Below are positions 20,286 to 29,922 of a stretch of DNA of 64,000 bases, in pieces (position 1 is the stretch's first letter; every line of letters starts with the position of its first letter). Origin of the DNA: Salinispora oceanensis (GTDB taxonomy: Bacteria; Actinomycetota; Actinomycetes; Mycobacteriales; Micromonosporaceae); contig NZ_KB911579.1 of the NCBI RefSeq assembly GCF_000383575.1, positions 1,184,221 to 1,248,220 on the forward strand, in the 5' to 3' direction. The notes under the pieces are model-generated. The model did not search any database, was not told where the DNA came from, and was given only the letters and a program-made list of their open reading frames with translations. A program made the translations under genes and the position numbers.

Positions 20286-21965
20286 TCAAGCCATCTCCCA
20301 GACCGGCTCGGCGGCCTCCACCACCTCGCCGTCCCCTTGGAACAGGAGGAATCGATCAAACGAGCGGGTGAACCATCGATCATGGGTCACCGCCACCACC
20401 GTCCCCGCGAAAGCGGCCAGCCCCAGCTCGAGCGCCTCCGCCGAGGCCAGGTCCAGGTTGTCCGTCGGCTCGTCAAGCAGCAGCAAGGTCGCCCCGGACA
20501 GCTCCAGCAGCAGCACCAGGAACCGAGCCTGCTGGCCGCCGGAGAGAGTGCCGAACCGCTGGTCCCCCTGCCCGGCCAGCTCGTACCGGGAGAGCGCGGC
20601 CATCGCCGCGTGCCGATCCATGCCGACGCGGTGCTCGTCGCCCCGCCAGAGAATGTCGGCCAGCGTCCGCTCCATCAGCTCCGGCCGGTCGTGGGTCTGG
20701 GAGAAGTGACCGGGTCGGACCCGGGCACCGAGGCGAGCCACCCCGTCGTGCCCGACGGGGGCGAGCCCCGCTCCGCCGTCGACCGGCTGGTTCACCGGAT
20801 CGGGATCGGTTCCGCCCCGGGCGATCAGGCGGAGGAAGTGCGACTTCCCGGTCCCGTTGGCACCGAGCACGGCGAGCCGGTCGCCGTACCAGAGCTCCAG
20901 GTCAAAGGGGTAGGTCAGACCATCGAGCTCCAACTGCTCGCAGATCAGGGCCCGCTTACCGGTGCGGCCACCGGCCAGCCGCATCCGGATGTCCTGCTCC
21001 TTCGGGGGTACGGGCGGCGGCCCGGCCTCCTCGAACTTCCGCAACCGGGTCTGGGCCGCCTGGTAGCGGGAGGCCATACCCGAGTTGTACGCGGCCTTCT
21101 GCTTGTACATCAGCACCAGTTCCCGCAGCTTCTGGTGTTCCTCGTCCCACCGCCGACGCTGCTCGTCGAGACGGTCGTGCCGGGCGAGGCGGGCCTCGTG
21201 CCAGCTGGCGAAGCCACCGGGGTGCACCCACGCGCCACCGCCCTCAACGGCCACCACCCGGTCCGCGGTGCGGGCCAGCAGCTCCCGGTCGTGCGAGACA
21301 TACAGCACCGACTTACCAGACTCCTGTAGCCGCGCCTCCAACCAGCGCTTGCCGGGCACGTCGAGGAAGTTGTCCGGCTCGTCGAGCAGGAGCACCTCCT
21401 CGGGACCACGCAGGAGCAGTTCCAGGGCGAAGCGCTTCTGCTGGCCGCCTGAGAGCGTCCGGACCGGACGGTGCCGCACGGTGTCCCACGGCAGGTCGAG
21501 CACGATCGTGGTGACGGTGTCGAAGAGCACCTCCGCGTCGTACCCACCGGCCTCCCCCCAGGCGGCGAGCGCGTCCGCGTACGCGAGCTGGGCCTTGCCG
21601 GCGGCGGTGCTGTACTTGCCGCGCACCTCGGCCGCCCGCATCGCCGTCTCGGTCCCGGCGACCCGCTGGCCAGCCTCACGCAGCCGAGGCGTGGCGAGGG
21701 AGAGAGCCAGGTCGGCGAGGGTTGACTCGTCGCCGATCATCCCGATGAACTGACGCATCACCCCCAGCCCGCCGGCTCGGGCGATCGCGCCGCGCTGCAC
21801 CGGCAGGTCGCCGGCGACCATGCGCAACAGGGTCGTCTTGCCCGCGCCGTTCGGCCCGACCAGGGCGATCTTGGATCCATCAGCGACCCGGAACGACACA
21901 TCGCCGAAGAGCTGTCGCCCGTCGGGCAGCCAGTGCCCAACGGCTGCCACATCCACGTAACCCAC
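20286..21965 (-). CDS. ABC-F family ATPase (ribosome-associated)
   Basis: A 559-residue protein with two ABC domains and no membrane helices. Walker A motifs are GPNGAGKTT (residues 37-45) and GANGTGKSH; signatures are LSGGQQKR and LSGGQQAR; Walker B segments end LLLDEPDNFLD and LLLDEPTDNLD. The linker between the domains is charged and helical, as in ABC-F proteins that work on the ribosome. Housekeeping translation factor and antibiotic-protection roles are both known; neither can be chosen from sequence alone. Confidence 0.93.
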   Translation of the reverse strand: MGYVDVAAVGHWLPDGRQLFGDVSFRVADGSKIALVGPNGAGKTTLLRMVAGDLPVQRGAIARAGGLGVMRQFIGMIGDESTLADLALSLATPRLREAGQRVAGTETAMRAAEVRGKYSTAAGKAQLAYADALAAWGEAGGYDAEVLFDTVTTIVLDLPWDTVRHRPVRTLSGGQQKRFALELLLRGPEEVLLLDEPDNFLDVPGKRWLEARLQESGKSVLYVSHDRELLARTADRVVAVEGGGAWVHPGGFASWHEARLARHDRLDEQRRRWDEEHQKLRELVLMYKQKAAYNSGMASRYQAAQTRLRKFEEAGPPPVPPKEQDIRMRLAGGRTGKRALICEQLELDGLTYPFDLELWYGDRLAVLGANGTGKSHFLRLIARGGTDPDPVNQPVDGGAGLAPVGHDGVARLGARVRPGHFSQTHDRPELMERTLADILWRGDEHRVGMDRHAAMAALSRYELAGQGDQRFGTLSGGQQARFLVLLLELSGATLLLLDEPTDNLDLASAEALELGLAAFAGTVVAVTHDRWFTRSFDRFLLFQGDGEVVEAAEPVWEMA

Positions 21966-22005
21966 GTTGGCATCCTGCCGGGCCGACCCGGCCGGGCCAA
22001 CCCGT

Positions 22006-22611
22006 TTACCGGGTCACCCGCAGCACCCGGTAGCCCTTCTGACTCGCCGGCCGCGCGACCTCCCAGCCCCGCTCGGAGAGCCAGCGCTGCAACGAGTCAC
22101 CGCCGAGGTGCCGGGCGACGACCAGCCAGGCCACCCCGTCCGGTGCCAGCCGGGGCAGCCAACGCAGCAGGAGCTGATGCAGCTCGTTCTTGCCGATCCG
22201 GATCGGCGGGTTCGACCAGATCTGGTCGAATGTCACCGCTGCTGGAACCGCGTCCGGCGGCACGACCCGGACCCGGCCCGCCGCCCCGACCCGCGCGGCG
22301 TTGGCCGTGGTCAGCTCCCGAGCCCGCTCGTTGACATCGACTGCCCAGACGACGGCCGACGGCACCGAGGTGGCGAGCACACACGTGATCGGCCCGAATC
22401 CGCAGCCGAGGTCGAGCAGGTGACCGGTGCTCTCCGGCGCCGGTAGCTCGGCCTTGCGCAGCAGCACCGCCGTCCCCGGGTCGAGTCGCCCGGCGGAGAA
22501 GACACCACCGGCCGAGGCCAGGGTGTAGTCGCGGCCGGCCGCGGAGAAGACCACCTCCCGGGGTTGGGCGGCAGCCGACGGTTCAGCAGTGAAGTAGTGG
22601 TCGCCGGTCAC
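22006..22611 (-). CDS. Class I SAM methyltransferase, RsmC-like
   Basis: A 201-residue methyltransferase with SAM motif LLDLGCGFGPI (about 65-75) and active-site motif SNPPIRIGK, the N-P-P-[FYI] signature of amino-group methylation on nucleic acids. Its nearest known relatives are 16S rRNA guanine-N2 methyltransferases of the RsmC/RlmG type. It lacks their N-terminal inactive domain, so it is a short form. It lies between truA and an ABC-F gene, which fits a translation role. Confidence 0.85.
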   Translation of the reverse strand: MTGDHYFTAEPSAAAQPREVVFSAAGRDYTLASAGGVFSAGRLDPGTAVLLRKAELPAPESTGHLLDLGCGFGPITCVLATSVPSAVVWAVDVNERARELTTANAARVGAAGRVRVVPPDAVPAAVTFDQIWSNPPIRIGKNELHQLLLRWLPRLAPDGVAWLVVARHLGGDSLQRWLSERGWEVARPASQKGYRVLRVTR

Positions 22612-22649
22612 GGCATGGATTCTCGCACCGGCCCCGCCAGCGCCGCGCC

Positions 22650-23480
22650 TCAGGCCGGCGGCGGTACCCGCAACCGGCGGGTCAGGGTAGCCCGGCGGGC
22701 ATACTCAGCCGGGTCGTCCGGGTAACCCACCGCCACCAGGGTCAAGCCGTGTGCCGGGGCGACGTTCACCTCGCTGGCGCGCTCCCGACGGGTCAGCAGA
22801 CCGGTCGGCCAGTCGGCGGGGCGGCGACCGTCCCCGACGGCCAGCATCGCACCGACCAGACTGCGCACCATCGCCTGGCAGAAGGCGTCGGCCTGCACGT
22901 TCGCCACGAGAATCCCGTCCGGGGCACGCCGCCAGTCCAGCCGGGTCACCTCCCGCAGCGTCGTCGCGTTCTCCTTACGCCGGCAGTACGCGGCGAAGTC
23001 GTGCTCCCCCACCAACCCGTCGGCGGCCGTGTTCAGCGCCGCCAGGTCGAGCCGGCTCGGCCAGGCCAGGGTGTCGTGGCGCCGCAACGGCTCGGCACCC
23101 CAGGGCGCGTCGGTGACCCGGTACTCGTACCGCCGGAAGGTCGCCGAGAAGCGGGCGTCGAAGTCGTCCGGCGCTCCCGTCATCGCCCGGACCCGTACGT
23201 CAACGGGGAGTAGCCGGGCCAGCCGCCGCAGCAGAGTGGTCTCATGCTGGTGCCACACCTCGGTCAGCAGATCGACGTGGCAGACCTGCCCGGTGGCGTG
23301 CACGCCGGCATCGGTCCGGCCGGCGACGGTGAGCCCGGTCGCCGCGCCAGCACCGAGTATCAGGTCAAGCGCGGCCACGAGGGCACCGGCGACCGTACGC
23401 CGCTGCGGCTGGACCGCCCAGCCGGAGAAGTCGGTGCCGTCGTACGAGACATCCAGCCGTACCCGGGTGCGCTCCTGCAC
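22650..23480 (-). CDS. truA: tRNA pseudouridine synthase A
   Basis: A 276-residue enzyme that makes pseudouridine at tRNA positions 38-40. The catalytic Asp57 is in AGRTDAGVHATGQV. Also typical are the opening RLDVSYDGTDFSGWAVQP and FRRYEYRV. It follows rplQ as in many actinobacteria, but a strong hairpin separates the two. Confidence 0.97.
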   Translation of the reverse strand: MQERTRVRLDVSYDGTDFSGWAVQPQRRTVAGALVAALDLILGAGAATGLTVAGRTDAGVHATGQVCHVDLLTEVWHQHETTLLRRLARLLPVDVRVRAMTGAPDDFDARFSATFRRYEYRVTDAPWGAEPLRRHDTLAWPSRLDLAALNTAADGLVGEHDFAAYCRRKENATTLREVTRLDWRRAPDGILVANVQADAFCQAMVRSLVGAMLAVGDGRRPADWPTGLLTRRERASEVNVAPAHGLTLVAVGYPDDPAEYARRATLTRRLRVPPPA

Positions 23481-23497
23481 TCTTGTCCCCTTCCGCG

Positions 23498-23535
23498 CGT
23501 CGGGCCCGACACCCGGGTGGGTGTCGGGCCCGACG
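23498..23535 (-). terminator. Terminator after rplQ
   Basis: A 17-bp perfect stem (23498-23514 and 23519-23535) with loop GGGT lies 14 nt after the rplQ stop and 18 nt before the truA start. It could reduce read-through into truA. Confidence 0.8.
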
Positions 23536-23548
23536 GGAGCCTGGCCGA

Positions 23549-24121
23549 TCAGGCCTTGTTCTGCTCGTTGTTCTCCTCGACAGCGAGGTCGCTGTCCGCG
23601 CGGGCCGCAGCGGTGTCACCCGAGACCGAGACGGGCGCCTCGGCGTCCTGGTCGCCGCTGGCCGGCGCCGGGGGTTCCGCAGCCGGGGCGAGTGCCTCGA
23701 CCTTGTCCTGCTGCGCGGCCTTACGGCCGGCGGTCTTCTTGTTCGCCTTCGGCTCCGCGACCTCCAGCTCCTCAACCAGCTCGATGATCGCCATCGGAGC
23801 GGCGTCACCCTTGCGCGGACCGGTCTTCACGATCCGGGTGTAGCCACCGTTGCGGTTGGCGTACCGGGGCGCGATCTGGTCGAACAGGGTGTAGACCACG
23901 TCCTTGTCCTTGACGACCGCGAGCACCCGACGCCGGGCGGCCAGGTCACCGCGCTTCGCCTTGGTGATCAGCTGCTCCGCGAGCGGGCGCAGCCGCCGGG
24001 CCTTGGTCTCGGTGGTCTGAATCTTGCCGTGCTGGAACAGCGACGTGGCCAGGTTGGCCAGCATCAACCGCTCGTGCGCCGGGCTGCCGCCGAGGCGGGC
24101 ACCCTTGGTGGGCGTGGGCAT
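23549..24121 (-). CDS. rplQ: Ribosomal protein bL17 with C-terminal extension
   Basis: A 190-residue large-subunit protein. The L17 core is residues 1 to about 120 ([51 protein letters not shown]). The last 70 residues form an Ala/Glu/Pro-rich tail absent from the E. coli protein (127 residues). Longer tails are common in actinobacteria. It is last in the rpsM-rpsK-rpsD-rpoA-rplQ unit. Confidence 0.97.
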   Translation of the reverse strand: MPTPTKGARLGGSPAHERLMLANLATSLFQHGKIQTTETKARRLRPLAEQLITKAKRGDLAARRRVLAVVKDKDVVYTLFDQIAPRYANRNGGYTRIVKTGPRKGDAAPMAIIELVEELEVAEPKANKKTAGRKAAQQDKVEALAPAAEPPAPASGDQDAEAPVSVSGDTAAARADSDLAVEENNEQNKA

Positions 24122-24153
24122 TCTCGGTGCTCCTCGTCAATCCTCAGCCGCGC

Positions 24154-25176
24154 TTACAGCTGCTCAGTCTCGCGGTAGTCCTCGGTGTCGTAGTCGGCCT
24201 CACCGAAGGCGTCCACGACGTTCGCCGGGTCGAAGTTCGGGGCCGAGTCCTTCAGCCCCAAGCCCATCCCAGCGAGCTTCATCTTGACCTCGTCGATCGA
24301 CTTTTGGCCGAAGTTACGGATGTCGAGGAGGTCAGCCTCGGTACGCCCAATGAGCTCACCAACGGTGTTGATGCCCTCGCGCTTGAGGCAGTTGTAGGAG
24401 CGGACGGTGAGGTCCAACTCCTCGATCGGCAGCGCCAGATCCGCTGCCAGCTGGGCGTCCTGCGGGGACGGCCCGATGTCGATGCCCTCCGCGGTCTCGT
24501 CCAGCTCCCGGGCCAGGCCGAAGAGCTCGACCAGGGTGGAACCGGCCGAGGCCAGAGCCGTGCGGGGCCCCATCGACGGCTTGGACTCGACGTCGATGAT
24601 CAGCCGATCGAAGTCGGTCCGCTGCTCGACCCGGGTCGCCTCGACCCGGTAGGTGACCCGGAGAACTGGCGAGTAGATCGAGTCGACCGGGATCCGACCG
24701 ATCTCGGCACCCGCCTGCTTGTTCTGCGCCGCGGTGACGTAACCACGGCCCCGCTCGACGGTCAGCTCCATGTCGAGCCGGCCCTTGCCGTTGAGGGTGG
24801 CGAGCTTCAGGTCCGGGTTATGCACCGAGACGCCAGCCGGGGGCTGGATGTCACCCGCGGTCACGTCACCCGGGCCCTGCTTACGCAGGTACATGCTGAC
24901 CGGCTCGTCATGCTCGGAGCTGACGCAGAGCTCCTTGATGTTCATGACGAGCTCGACCACATCCTCCTTGACCCCGGGGATCGTGGTGAACTCGTGCAGC
25001 ACACCGTCGATCTTGATCGAGGTCACCGCCGCGCCGGGGATGGACGACAACAGCGTCCGGCGCAGCGAGTTACCCAGGGTGTAGCCGAAGCCGGGCTCCA
25101 GCGGCTCAATGGTGAACCGGGACCGGGTCTCGTTGATCGACTCCTCGGAGAGCGAGGGCCGCTGGGAGATGAGCAT
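24154..25176 (-). CDS. rpoA: RNA polymerase alpha subunit
   Basis: A 340-residue subunit that nucleates core assembly (N-terminal domain, residues about 1-230) and contacts promoters and activators through the C-terminal domain ([52 protein letters not shown]). ATG at 25174-25176 gives the standard [12 protein letters not shown] start; the frame open to 25386 runs through the rpsD end and a hairpin. Confidence 0.98.
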   Translation of the reverse strand: MLISQRPSLSEESINETRSRFTIEPLEPGFGYTLGNSLRRTLLSSIPGAAVTSIKIDGVLHEFTTIPGVKEDVVELVMNIKELCVSSEHDEPVSMYLRKQGPGDVTAGDIQPPAGVSVHNPDLKLATLNGKGRLDMELTVERGRGYVTAAQNKQAGAEIGRIPVDSIYSPVLRVTYRVEATRVEQRTDFDRLIIDVESKPSMGPRTALASAGSTLVELFGLARELDETAEGIDIGPSPQDAQLAADLALPIEELDLTVRSYNCLKREGINTVGELIGRTEADLLDIRNFGQKSIDEVKMKLAGMGLGLKDSAPNFDPANVVDAFGEADYDTEDYRETEQL

Positions 25177-25231
25177 CTCTTCTCTTTTCTTCCGGGGCGC
25201 CCGCCATATGACGCCCACGACACACCGTTGC

Positions 25232-25261
25232 GGTGGTCCGCCCCGGAAGGGGCGGACCACC
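25232..25261 (-). other. Strong intercistronic hairpin between rpsD and rpoA
   Basis: A 13-bp perfect stem (25232-25244 and 25249-25261) is capped by a GGAA tetraloop (TTCC on the transcript). It starts 10 nt past the rpsD stop and ends 55 nt before rpoA. It may attenuate transcription or protect the rpsD 3' end; rpoA must still be expressed through it or from a promoter in the gap. Confidence 0.75.
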
Positions 25262-25271
25262 ACCCGAGCTC

Positions 25272-25898
25272 CTACTTGGAGTAGAGCTCGACGATCAGCT
25301 GCTCCTGGACCTGGGTGTCGATCACCTGGCGGCTCGGGAGCGAGTGCACGAGCACCTTCATCTGGCTCGGGATGGCCTCCAGCCACGCCGGCACGCTCTT
25401 GGAGCCGGCCTCGGCCTGCGCCACCAGGAACGGGGTGAGCTCCTTGCTCTTGCCCCGGACCTCGATGATGTCGTGCTCCTTGACGCGGTACGACGGGATG
25501 TCGACCTTCTTGCCATTCACCGTGAAGTGACCGTGCTTGACCAGCTGCCGGGCCATGTCCCGGGACTTGGCGTAGCCAGCCCGGTAGACCACGTTGTCCA
25601 GCCGCGACTCGAGGATCTGCAGGAGGACCTCACCGGTCTTGGCCTGCTTCGCCACGGCCTCGTCGTAGTAACCGCGGAACTGCTTCTCCAGCACGCCGTA
25701 GACCCGGCGGGCCTTCTGCTTCTCGCGGTGCTGGAGCAGGTACTCCGTCTCCTTCGTGCGGCCACGGCCGTGCTGTCCGGGCGGGAACGGCCGGGACTCG
25801 AACGGGCACTTCGGGCCATCGCACTTGCTGCCCTTGAGGAACAGCTTCATCTTCTCCCGCCGGCAACGGCGGCAGTCAGCACCGGTGTAACGAGCCAT
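25272..25898 (-). CDS. rpsD: Ribosomal protein uS4
   Basis: A 208-residue primary 16S-binding protein with an S4 RNA-binding domain ([42 protein letters not shown]). The N-terminus carries a four-Cys zinc-type set (CRRCRRE then CDGPKC), the C+ form. Confidence 0.98.
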   Translation of the reverse strand: MARYTGADCRRCRREKMKLFLKGSKCDGPKCPFESRPFPPGQHGRGRTKETEYLLQHREKQKARRVYGVLEKQFRGYYDEAVAKQAKTGEVLLQILESRLDNVVYRAGYAKSRDMARQLVKHGHFTVNGKKVDIPSYRVKEHDIIEVRGKSKELTPFLVAQAEAGSKSVPAWLEAIPSQMKVLVHSLPSRQVIDTQVQEQLIVELYSK

Positions 25899-25911
25899 CT
25901 CTTCCTACCTC

Positions 25912-26319
25912 TCAGACCCGGCGACGCTTCGGCGGACGGCACCCGTTGTGCGGCTGCGGGGTCACGTCGGAGATCTGACCGACCTCAAGGCCGACGGCCT
26001 GCAGCGAACGGATGGCGGTCTCCCGGCCGGAACCGGGGCCCTTGACGAACACGTCGACCTTGCGCATGCCGTGCTCCATCGCGCGACGCGCGGCGGCCTC
26101 GGCGGCCAGCTGAGCGGCGAACGGAGTCGACTTGCGCGAGCCCTTGAAGCCAACCTGGCCGGCGGAGGCCCAGGAGATGACCGCACCAGTCGGGTCCGTG
26201 ACGGACACGATGGTGTTGTTGAAGGTGCTCTTGATGTGCGCCTGGCCGTGGGCGACATTCTTGCGTTCCTTGCGCCGGACCTTCTTGACGGCGGCTCCGG
26301 CACGAGCCTTCGGTGGCAT
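25912..26319 (-). CDS. rpsK: Ribosomal protein uS11
   Basis: A 135-residue small-subunit platform protein ([19 protein letters not shown] near the start; C-terminal [15 protein letters not shown]). It follows rpsM by 18 nt. Confidence 0.98.
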   Translation of the reverse strand: MPPKARAGAAVKKVRRKERKNVAHGQAHIKSTFNNTIVSVTDPTGAVISWASAGQVGFKGSRKSTPFAAQLAAEAAARRAMEHGMRKVDVFVKGPGSGRETAIRSLQAVGLEVGQISDVTPQPHNGCRPPKRRRV

Positions 26320-26337
26320 AAGTCTTCTGCGCTCCTA

Positions 26338-26718
26338 TTACTTCCTGCCGGGCTTCTTCTTGCCGGCGACGGTCCGCTTCGGGCCCTTGCGGCTGCGGGC
26401 GTTGGTCCGCGTCCGCTGACCACGAACCGGTAGGCCCCGGCGGTGCCGGATACCGGCGTAGCAGCCGATCTCGACCTTGCGACGGATGTCCGCGGCGACC
26501 TCGCGGCGCAGGTCACCCTCGACTTTGTAGCTGGCCTCGATGTGGTCGCGGAGCTGCACGAGCTCCTCGTCCGTGAGGTCCCGGGCGCGCTTGTCCGGCG
26601 AGATGCCGGTAGCGGCGAGCGTCTCCAGGGCGCGGGTGCGACCCACGCCGAAGATGTAGGTGAGCGCGATCTCCAACCGCTTCTCGCGGGGGAGATCCAC
26701 GCCGACTAGCCGTGCCAT
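26338..26718 (-). CDS. rpsM: Ribosomal protein uS13
   Basis: A 126-residue subunit-head protein ([51 protein letters not shown]). It begins the rpsM-rpsK-rpsD-rpoA-rplQ group. The 266 bp between it and rpmJ hold no gene that I can see. Confidence 0.98.
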   Translation of the reverse strand: MARLVGVDLPREKRLEIALTYIFGVGRTRALETLAATGISPDKRARDLTDEELVQLRDHIEASYKVEGDLRREVAADIRRKVEIGCYAGIRHRRGLPVRGQRTRTNARSRKGPKRTVAGKKKPGRK

Positions 26719-26954
26719 GTGCGGGCGTACTCCTCGTGGTTTCTGGCGGAGGTGTGGTCCCGTCCCATCCCGCTACCGACCAACTCGATCTCCGACGCCG
26801 ATACCGACGCCGGCGACCGGTTCGGTCGCTGCCCGAGCGGGCCCCGGCCTCCGACCGGGGGTCAACCACGACGAGGTACGCGCTGCGCACTCCCTGCGGC
26901 TGGAACGAGCATGTGCTGTGTTGTGACGGAATCTGCGGCCGGGGCCGGTGTCGA

Positions 26955-26976
26955 CCGGTCGCGTTGTCACGACCGG
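26955..26976 (-). terminator. Weak hairpin after rpmJ
   Basis: A 7-bp stem CCGGTCG/CGACCGG with an 8-nt loop, 9 nt after the rpmJ stop. It probably ends the infA-rpmJ transcript. Confidence 0.45.
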
Positions 26977-26984
26977 CCGGACAG

Positions 26985-27098
26985 TCAGCCCTGACGCTGC
27001 TTGTGGCGCGGGTCGGCGCAGATGACCATGACCCGGCCGTGCCGGCGGATCACCCGGCACTTGTTGCAGATCCGCTTGACGCTCGGCTTGACCTTCAC
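26985..27098 (-). CDS. rpmJ: Ribosomal protein bL36
   Basis: A 37-residue protein starting at GTG ([11 protein letters not shown]). It has the zinc ribbon C-x2-C-x12-C-x4-H (CNKC ... CADPRH), the zinc-containing form of L36. It lies 92 nt after infA, the usual arrangement in actinobacteria. Confidence 0.96.
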   Translation of the reverse strand: MKVKPSVKRICNKCRVIRRHGRVMVICADPRHKQRQG

Positions 27099-27190
27099 GG
27101 TTGCCTTACTTCCGATCTGGCCCGGCGACGCGACGAGCGCGACTCCAGGCGACGAAGACGGACACGGGAATCACCCGGCCGCCGTCAGGC

Positions 27191-27412
27191 TTACTTGTAG
27201 CGGTAGACGATGCGCCCTCGGGTCAGGTCGTACGGCGAAAGTTCGACGACGACCCGGTCCTCCGGCAGGATACGGATGTAGTGCTGCCGCATCTTGCCGC
27301 TGATGTGAGCCAGCACCTTGTGCCCGTTCGCGAGCTCCACCCGGAACATGGCGTTCGGCAGGGGCTCGATGACCCGGCCCTCGATCTCGATGGCTCCGTC
27401 TTTTTTCGGCAT
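27191..27412 (-). CDS. infA: Translation initiation factor IF-1
   Basis: A 73-residue OB-fold (S1-type) protein that binds the ribosomal A site during initiation ([20 protein letters not shown] ... [12 protein letters not shown]). ATG at 27410-27412 has GGAGG upstream. The open frame beyond it is leader. Confidence 0.98.
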   Translation of the reverse strand: MPKKDGAIEIEGRVIEPLPNAMFRVELANGHKVLAHISGKMRQHYIRILPEDRVVVELSPYDLTRGRIVYRYK

Positions 27413-27567
27413 GTCCTCCGCTGTCCTGACGTCGGTTGCTCCGGACGGCCCACAACGTCTTTCACGGGATGACTGATCGAAATCAGGTGGCCCGCGCCAG
27501 CCGCGGCTCCAGCACCCACCGAAGCGCGGGCGGGCATGCCGGAGTGGACGCTGTGCGCCGATCAGAA

Positions 27568-27597
27568 AGTGTACGCCGGCCCGTAGGCCGTCGCCAA
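27568..27597 (-). promoter_or_regulatory. Candidate infA promoter
   Basis: -35 TTGGCG (27592-27597) and -10 TACACT (27568-27573) are 18 nt apart, giving a start near 27561 and a leader of about 150 nt. Confidence 0.6.
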
Positions 27598-27684
27598 ACC
27601 GACCACCCGACCGGGCAGTTGACCTCACCGAACCGGACTGTCGAGCAGCCAACTCCCCGGGCCCACCCGGACATTGAGGGACGA

Positions 27685-28281
27685 TCAACCAGACGTGCCC
27701 GGAAGCTCCCAGCCATCCGGTTCAGCGGGCCGCCTCGCCTCTTTACGGAGTTGCCTCTCCCGCTTGCGCTGCCGCCGGCGCTCGCGCCGGGCCGCCCAAC
27801 GCGCCGGCTCCCCTGTCGCGAGCCCCTGAACCGTCCGAACCGCTAACACCACGCCCCAAGGGCCAGCCACCCAGCCAGGCCAGAAGAAGAGGAGATTCTG
27901 GGCTAACAGCGACGTCACCGCCCAGATGCCGACGACGATCGGTACCGCCCTCAGCCACGGCCCCCACACCTCGACGACCCACCTCCGGGTGACCGACCTC
28001 CCCCCGGAGGTCGAGAGCACGGTCGAATCGACCGCCCCAGTTGCCACCAGCTCACCCGACAGGGCCGTACCGGCGCCACTCGCAACAACGGGCGCCGATC
28101 CAGTCGGTAGGTCGGCCAGCAGGACATCAAGCTCGCCATAGGTCTTCGCAGCGTACGCCTGGTGCAGGCGCTCGTCGTACTCGTGCAGGTCGAGCCGGCC
28201 CTCGTCAACAGCCACCCGCAACTGGTCAGCGACCGCCTGCCGATCGTCGTCGGCCGCCCGCATCCCGGCACGATCCCGCAT
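27685..28281 (-). CDS. DUF1707 membrane-associated protein
   Basis: A 198-residue protein. The N-terminal DUF1707 motif reads [53 protein letters not shown]. One or two hydrophobic segments follow ([36 protein letters not shown]), then a very basic tail ([20 protein letters not shown]). DUF1707 proteins are actinobacterial and of unknown function. An in-frame ATG six codons later (at 28263) could also be the start. Confidence 0.85.
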   Translation of the reverse strand: MRDRAGMRAADDDRQAVADQLRVAVDEGRLDLHEYDERLHQAYAAKTYGELDVLLADLPTGSAPVVASGAGTALSGELVATGAVDSTVLSTSGGRSVTRRWVVEVWGPWLRAVPIVVGIWAVTSLLAQNLLFFWPGWVAGPWGVVLAVRTVQGLATGEPARWAARRERRRQRKRERQLRKEARRPAEPDGWELPGTSG

Positions 28282-28342
28282 GTATTCAGAATGCCATCGC
28301 TTTGCAAACCAGGCGATACCCGAGCCCGGGTCCGATTTCAGC

Positions 28343-29188
28343 TCAAGCGGTAACCGCTGGTTGTCGGGCGGTCACCAGGTCACCGAGGCGCTCCCGCCCG
28401 CCGTCAACCGCGGTGAGCACCCACACCCCGTCCGGCAACAGTGCCATGCTGTGCTCCACGTGCACCGCCCGAGAGCCGTCCCGCGTCACCACCGTCCAGC
28501 CGTCGGCCAGCTCTGCCGTCCGCGGCGAGCCCAGGGTGATCATCGGCTCGATGGCCAGCGCCATCCCCGGCACCAACCGGGGCCCCTTACCCGGACGGCC
28601 GTAGTTGAGCACATGCGGATCCTGGTGCATCTCGGTGCCGATTCCGTGACCGCCGTACCCGTCAACGATGCCGTACCGCCCGCCCTTGCGGACCGCTGTC
28701 TCGACGGCGTGGGAGATGTCAGTAAGGCGTCCCCTGCCACTGGCAGCGCCGCGGGCGGCCGCGGCGATGCCGGCCCACATCGCGTCCTCGGCGACCGCCG
28801 CCATCTTCAGCAACGCCGGATCCACCTCGCCCACCGCGACGGTGATGGCCGCATCCCCGTGCCAGCCGTCCAGCACCGCACCGCAGTCGAGGGAGATGAT
28901 GTCTCCATCCCGAAGTACCTGGGCGGGGGCCGGGATGCCGTGCACGACCTGCTCGTTGACAGAGGCGCAGATCGAGGCGGGAAAGCCATGATAGCCCTGG
29001 AAGGACGGGGTTGCCCCCGCCGCCCGGATCGTCGACTCGGCGATCGCGTCCAACTCCGCGGTACTGACGCCGGGAGCCACCGCCTCCCGCATCCGGCGCA
29101 ACGCCTCCGCGACCACCAACCCGGCGGCGCGCATCTTCTCGATCTGGTCAGGGGTCTTCAGCTGGATATCCAGCTGGGGACGACGCAT
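28343..29188 (-). CDS. map: Methionine aminopeptidase type I
   Basis: A 281-residue pita-bread metalloprotease removing initiator Met. The metal ligands are visible: Asp in SLDCGAVLDGWHGDAA (two), His in GHGIGTEMHQDPHV, Glu in LAIEPM and Glu in VHVEHSM. There is no N-terminal SH3-like extension. It is third in secY-adk-map, 80 nt after adk. Confidence 0.97.
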   Translation of the reverse strand: MRRPQLDIQLKTPDQIEKMRAAGLVVAEALRRMREAVAPGVSTAELDAIAESTIRAAGATPSFQGYHGFPASICASVNEQVVHGIPAPAQVLRDGDIISLDCGAVLDGWHGDAAITVAVGEVDPALLKMAAVAEDAMWAGIAAAARGAASGRGRLTDISHAVETAVRKGGRYGIVDGYGGHGIGTEMHQDPHVLNYGRPGKGPRLVPGMALAIEPMITLGSPRTAELADGWTVVTRDGSRAVHVEHSMALLPDGVWVLTAVDGGRERLGDLVTARQPAVTA

Positions 29189-29268
29189 CGGGGTAAACCT
29201 TTCTCACCGAAGAGCGGAGCACGCCGCCACGTACCCCGCTACCGGGTCTCTATCCGCGGTGCGGGGTC

Positions 29269-29922
29269 TCAGCCGCTGTAGGACCGCAGAGCGTCGATTG
29301 CACGAACGGTGACATCCTCCACCGGGCCGGTGGCGTCGATGCCCACCAGCTTGCTCTGGGCGCCGTAATAATCCACCAGTGGCGCGGTCTTGTCCGCGTA
29401 CTCCCGCAACCGGGTGGCGATGGTCTCCGGCTTGTCGTCGTCACGCTGGAACAACTCGGCACCGCACCGGTCGCAGCGCCCCTCCTGACTGGGGGCGTCG
29501 AACTCGACGTGCCAGACCTTGCCGCAGCCCCGGCAGGTACGCCGGCCGGAGAGCCGTCGAATGACTTCGTCGTCGTCAACCACCAATTCCAGCACCAGGT
29601 CCAACGCGGCGCCCAGGTCAACGAGGAGCTTGTCCAACGCGGCCGCCTGTGGGGTGGTCCGCGGGAAGCCATCGAGGAGGAACCCCGCACCGGCGTCCGG
29701 TTCGGCGAGCCGGTCCCGGACCATGTTGATGGTCACCTCGTCCGGCACCAACTCGCCGGCGTCCATGTACCGCTTGGCCTGGACCCCGAGGGGCGTGCCC
29801 TGCGAGACGTTGGACCGGAAGATATCCCCAGTCGAGATCTTCGGCACCGCGAGGTGTGCGGCGACGAACTCTGCCTGCGTGCCCTTGCCCGCACCCGGCG
29901 GGCCAACCAGAACGAGTCTCAT
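29269..29922 (-). CDS. adk: Adenylate kinase
   Basis: A 217-residue enzyme with P-loop [10 protein letters not shown] (residues 7-16) and a long LID carrying a Cys4 zinc site (CRGCGK ... CDRCGA). The start codon abuts the secY stop. Confidence 0.98.
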   Translation of the reverse strand: MRLVLVGPPGAGKGTQAEFVAAHLAVPKISTGDIFRSNVSQGTPLGVQAKRYMDAGELVPDEVTINMVRDRLAEPDAGAGFLLDGFPRTTPQAAALDKLLVDLGAALDLVLELVVDDDEVIRRLSGRRTCRGCGKVWHVEFDAPSQEGRCDRCGAELFQRDDDKPETIATRLREYADKTAPLVDYYGAQSKLVGIDATGPVEDVTVRAIDALRSYSG

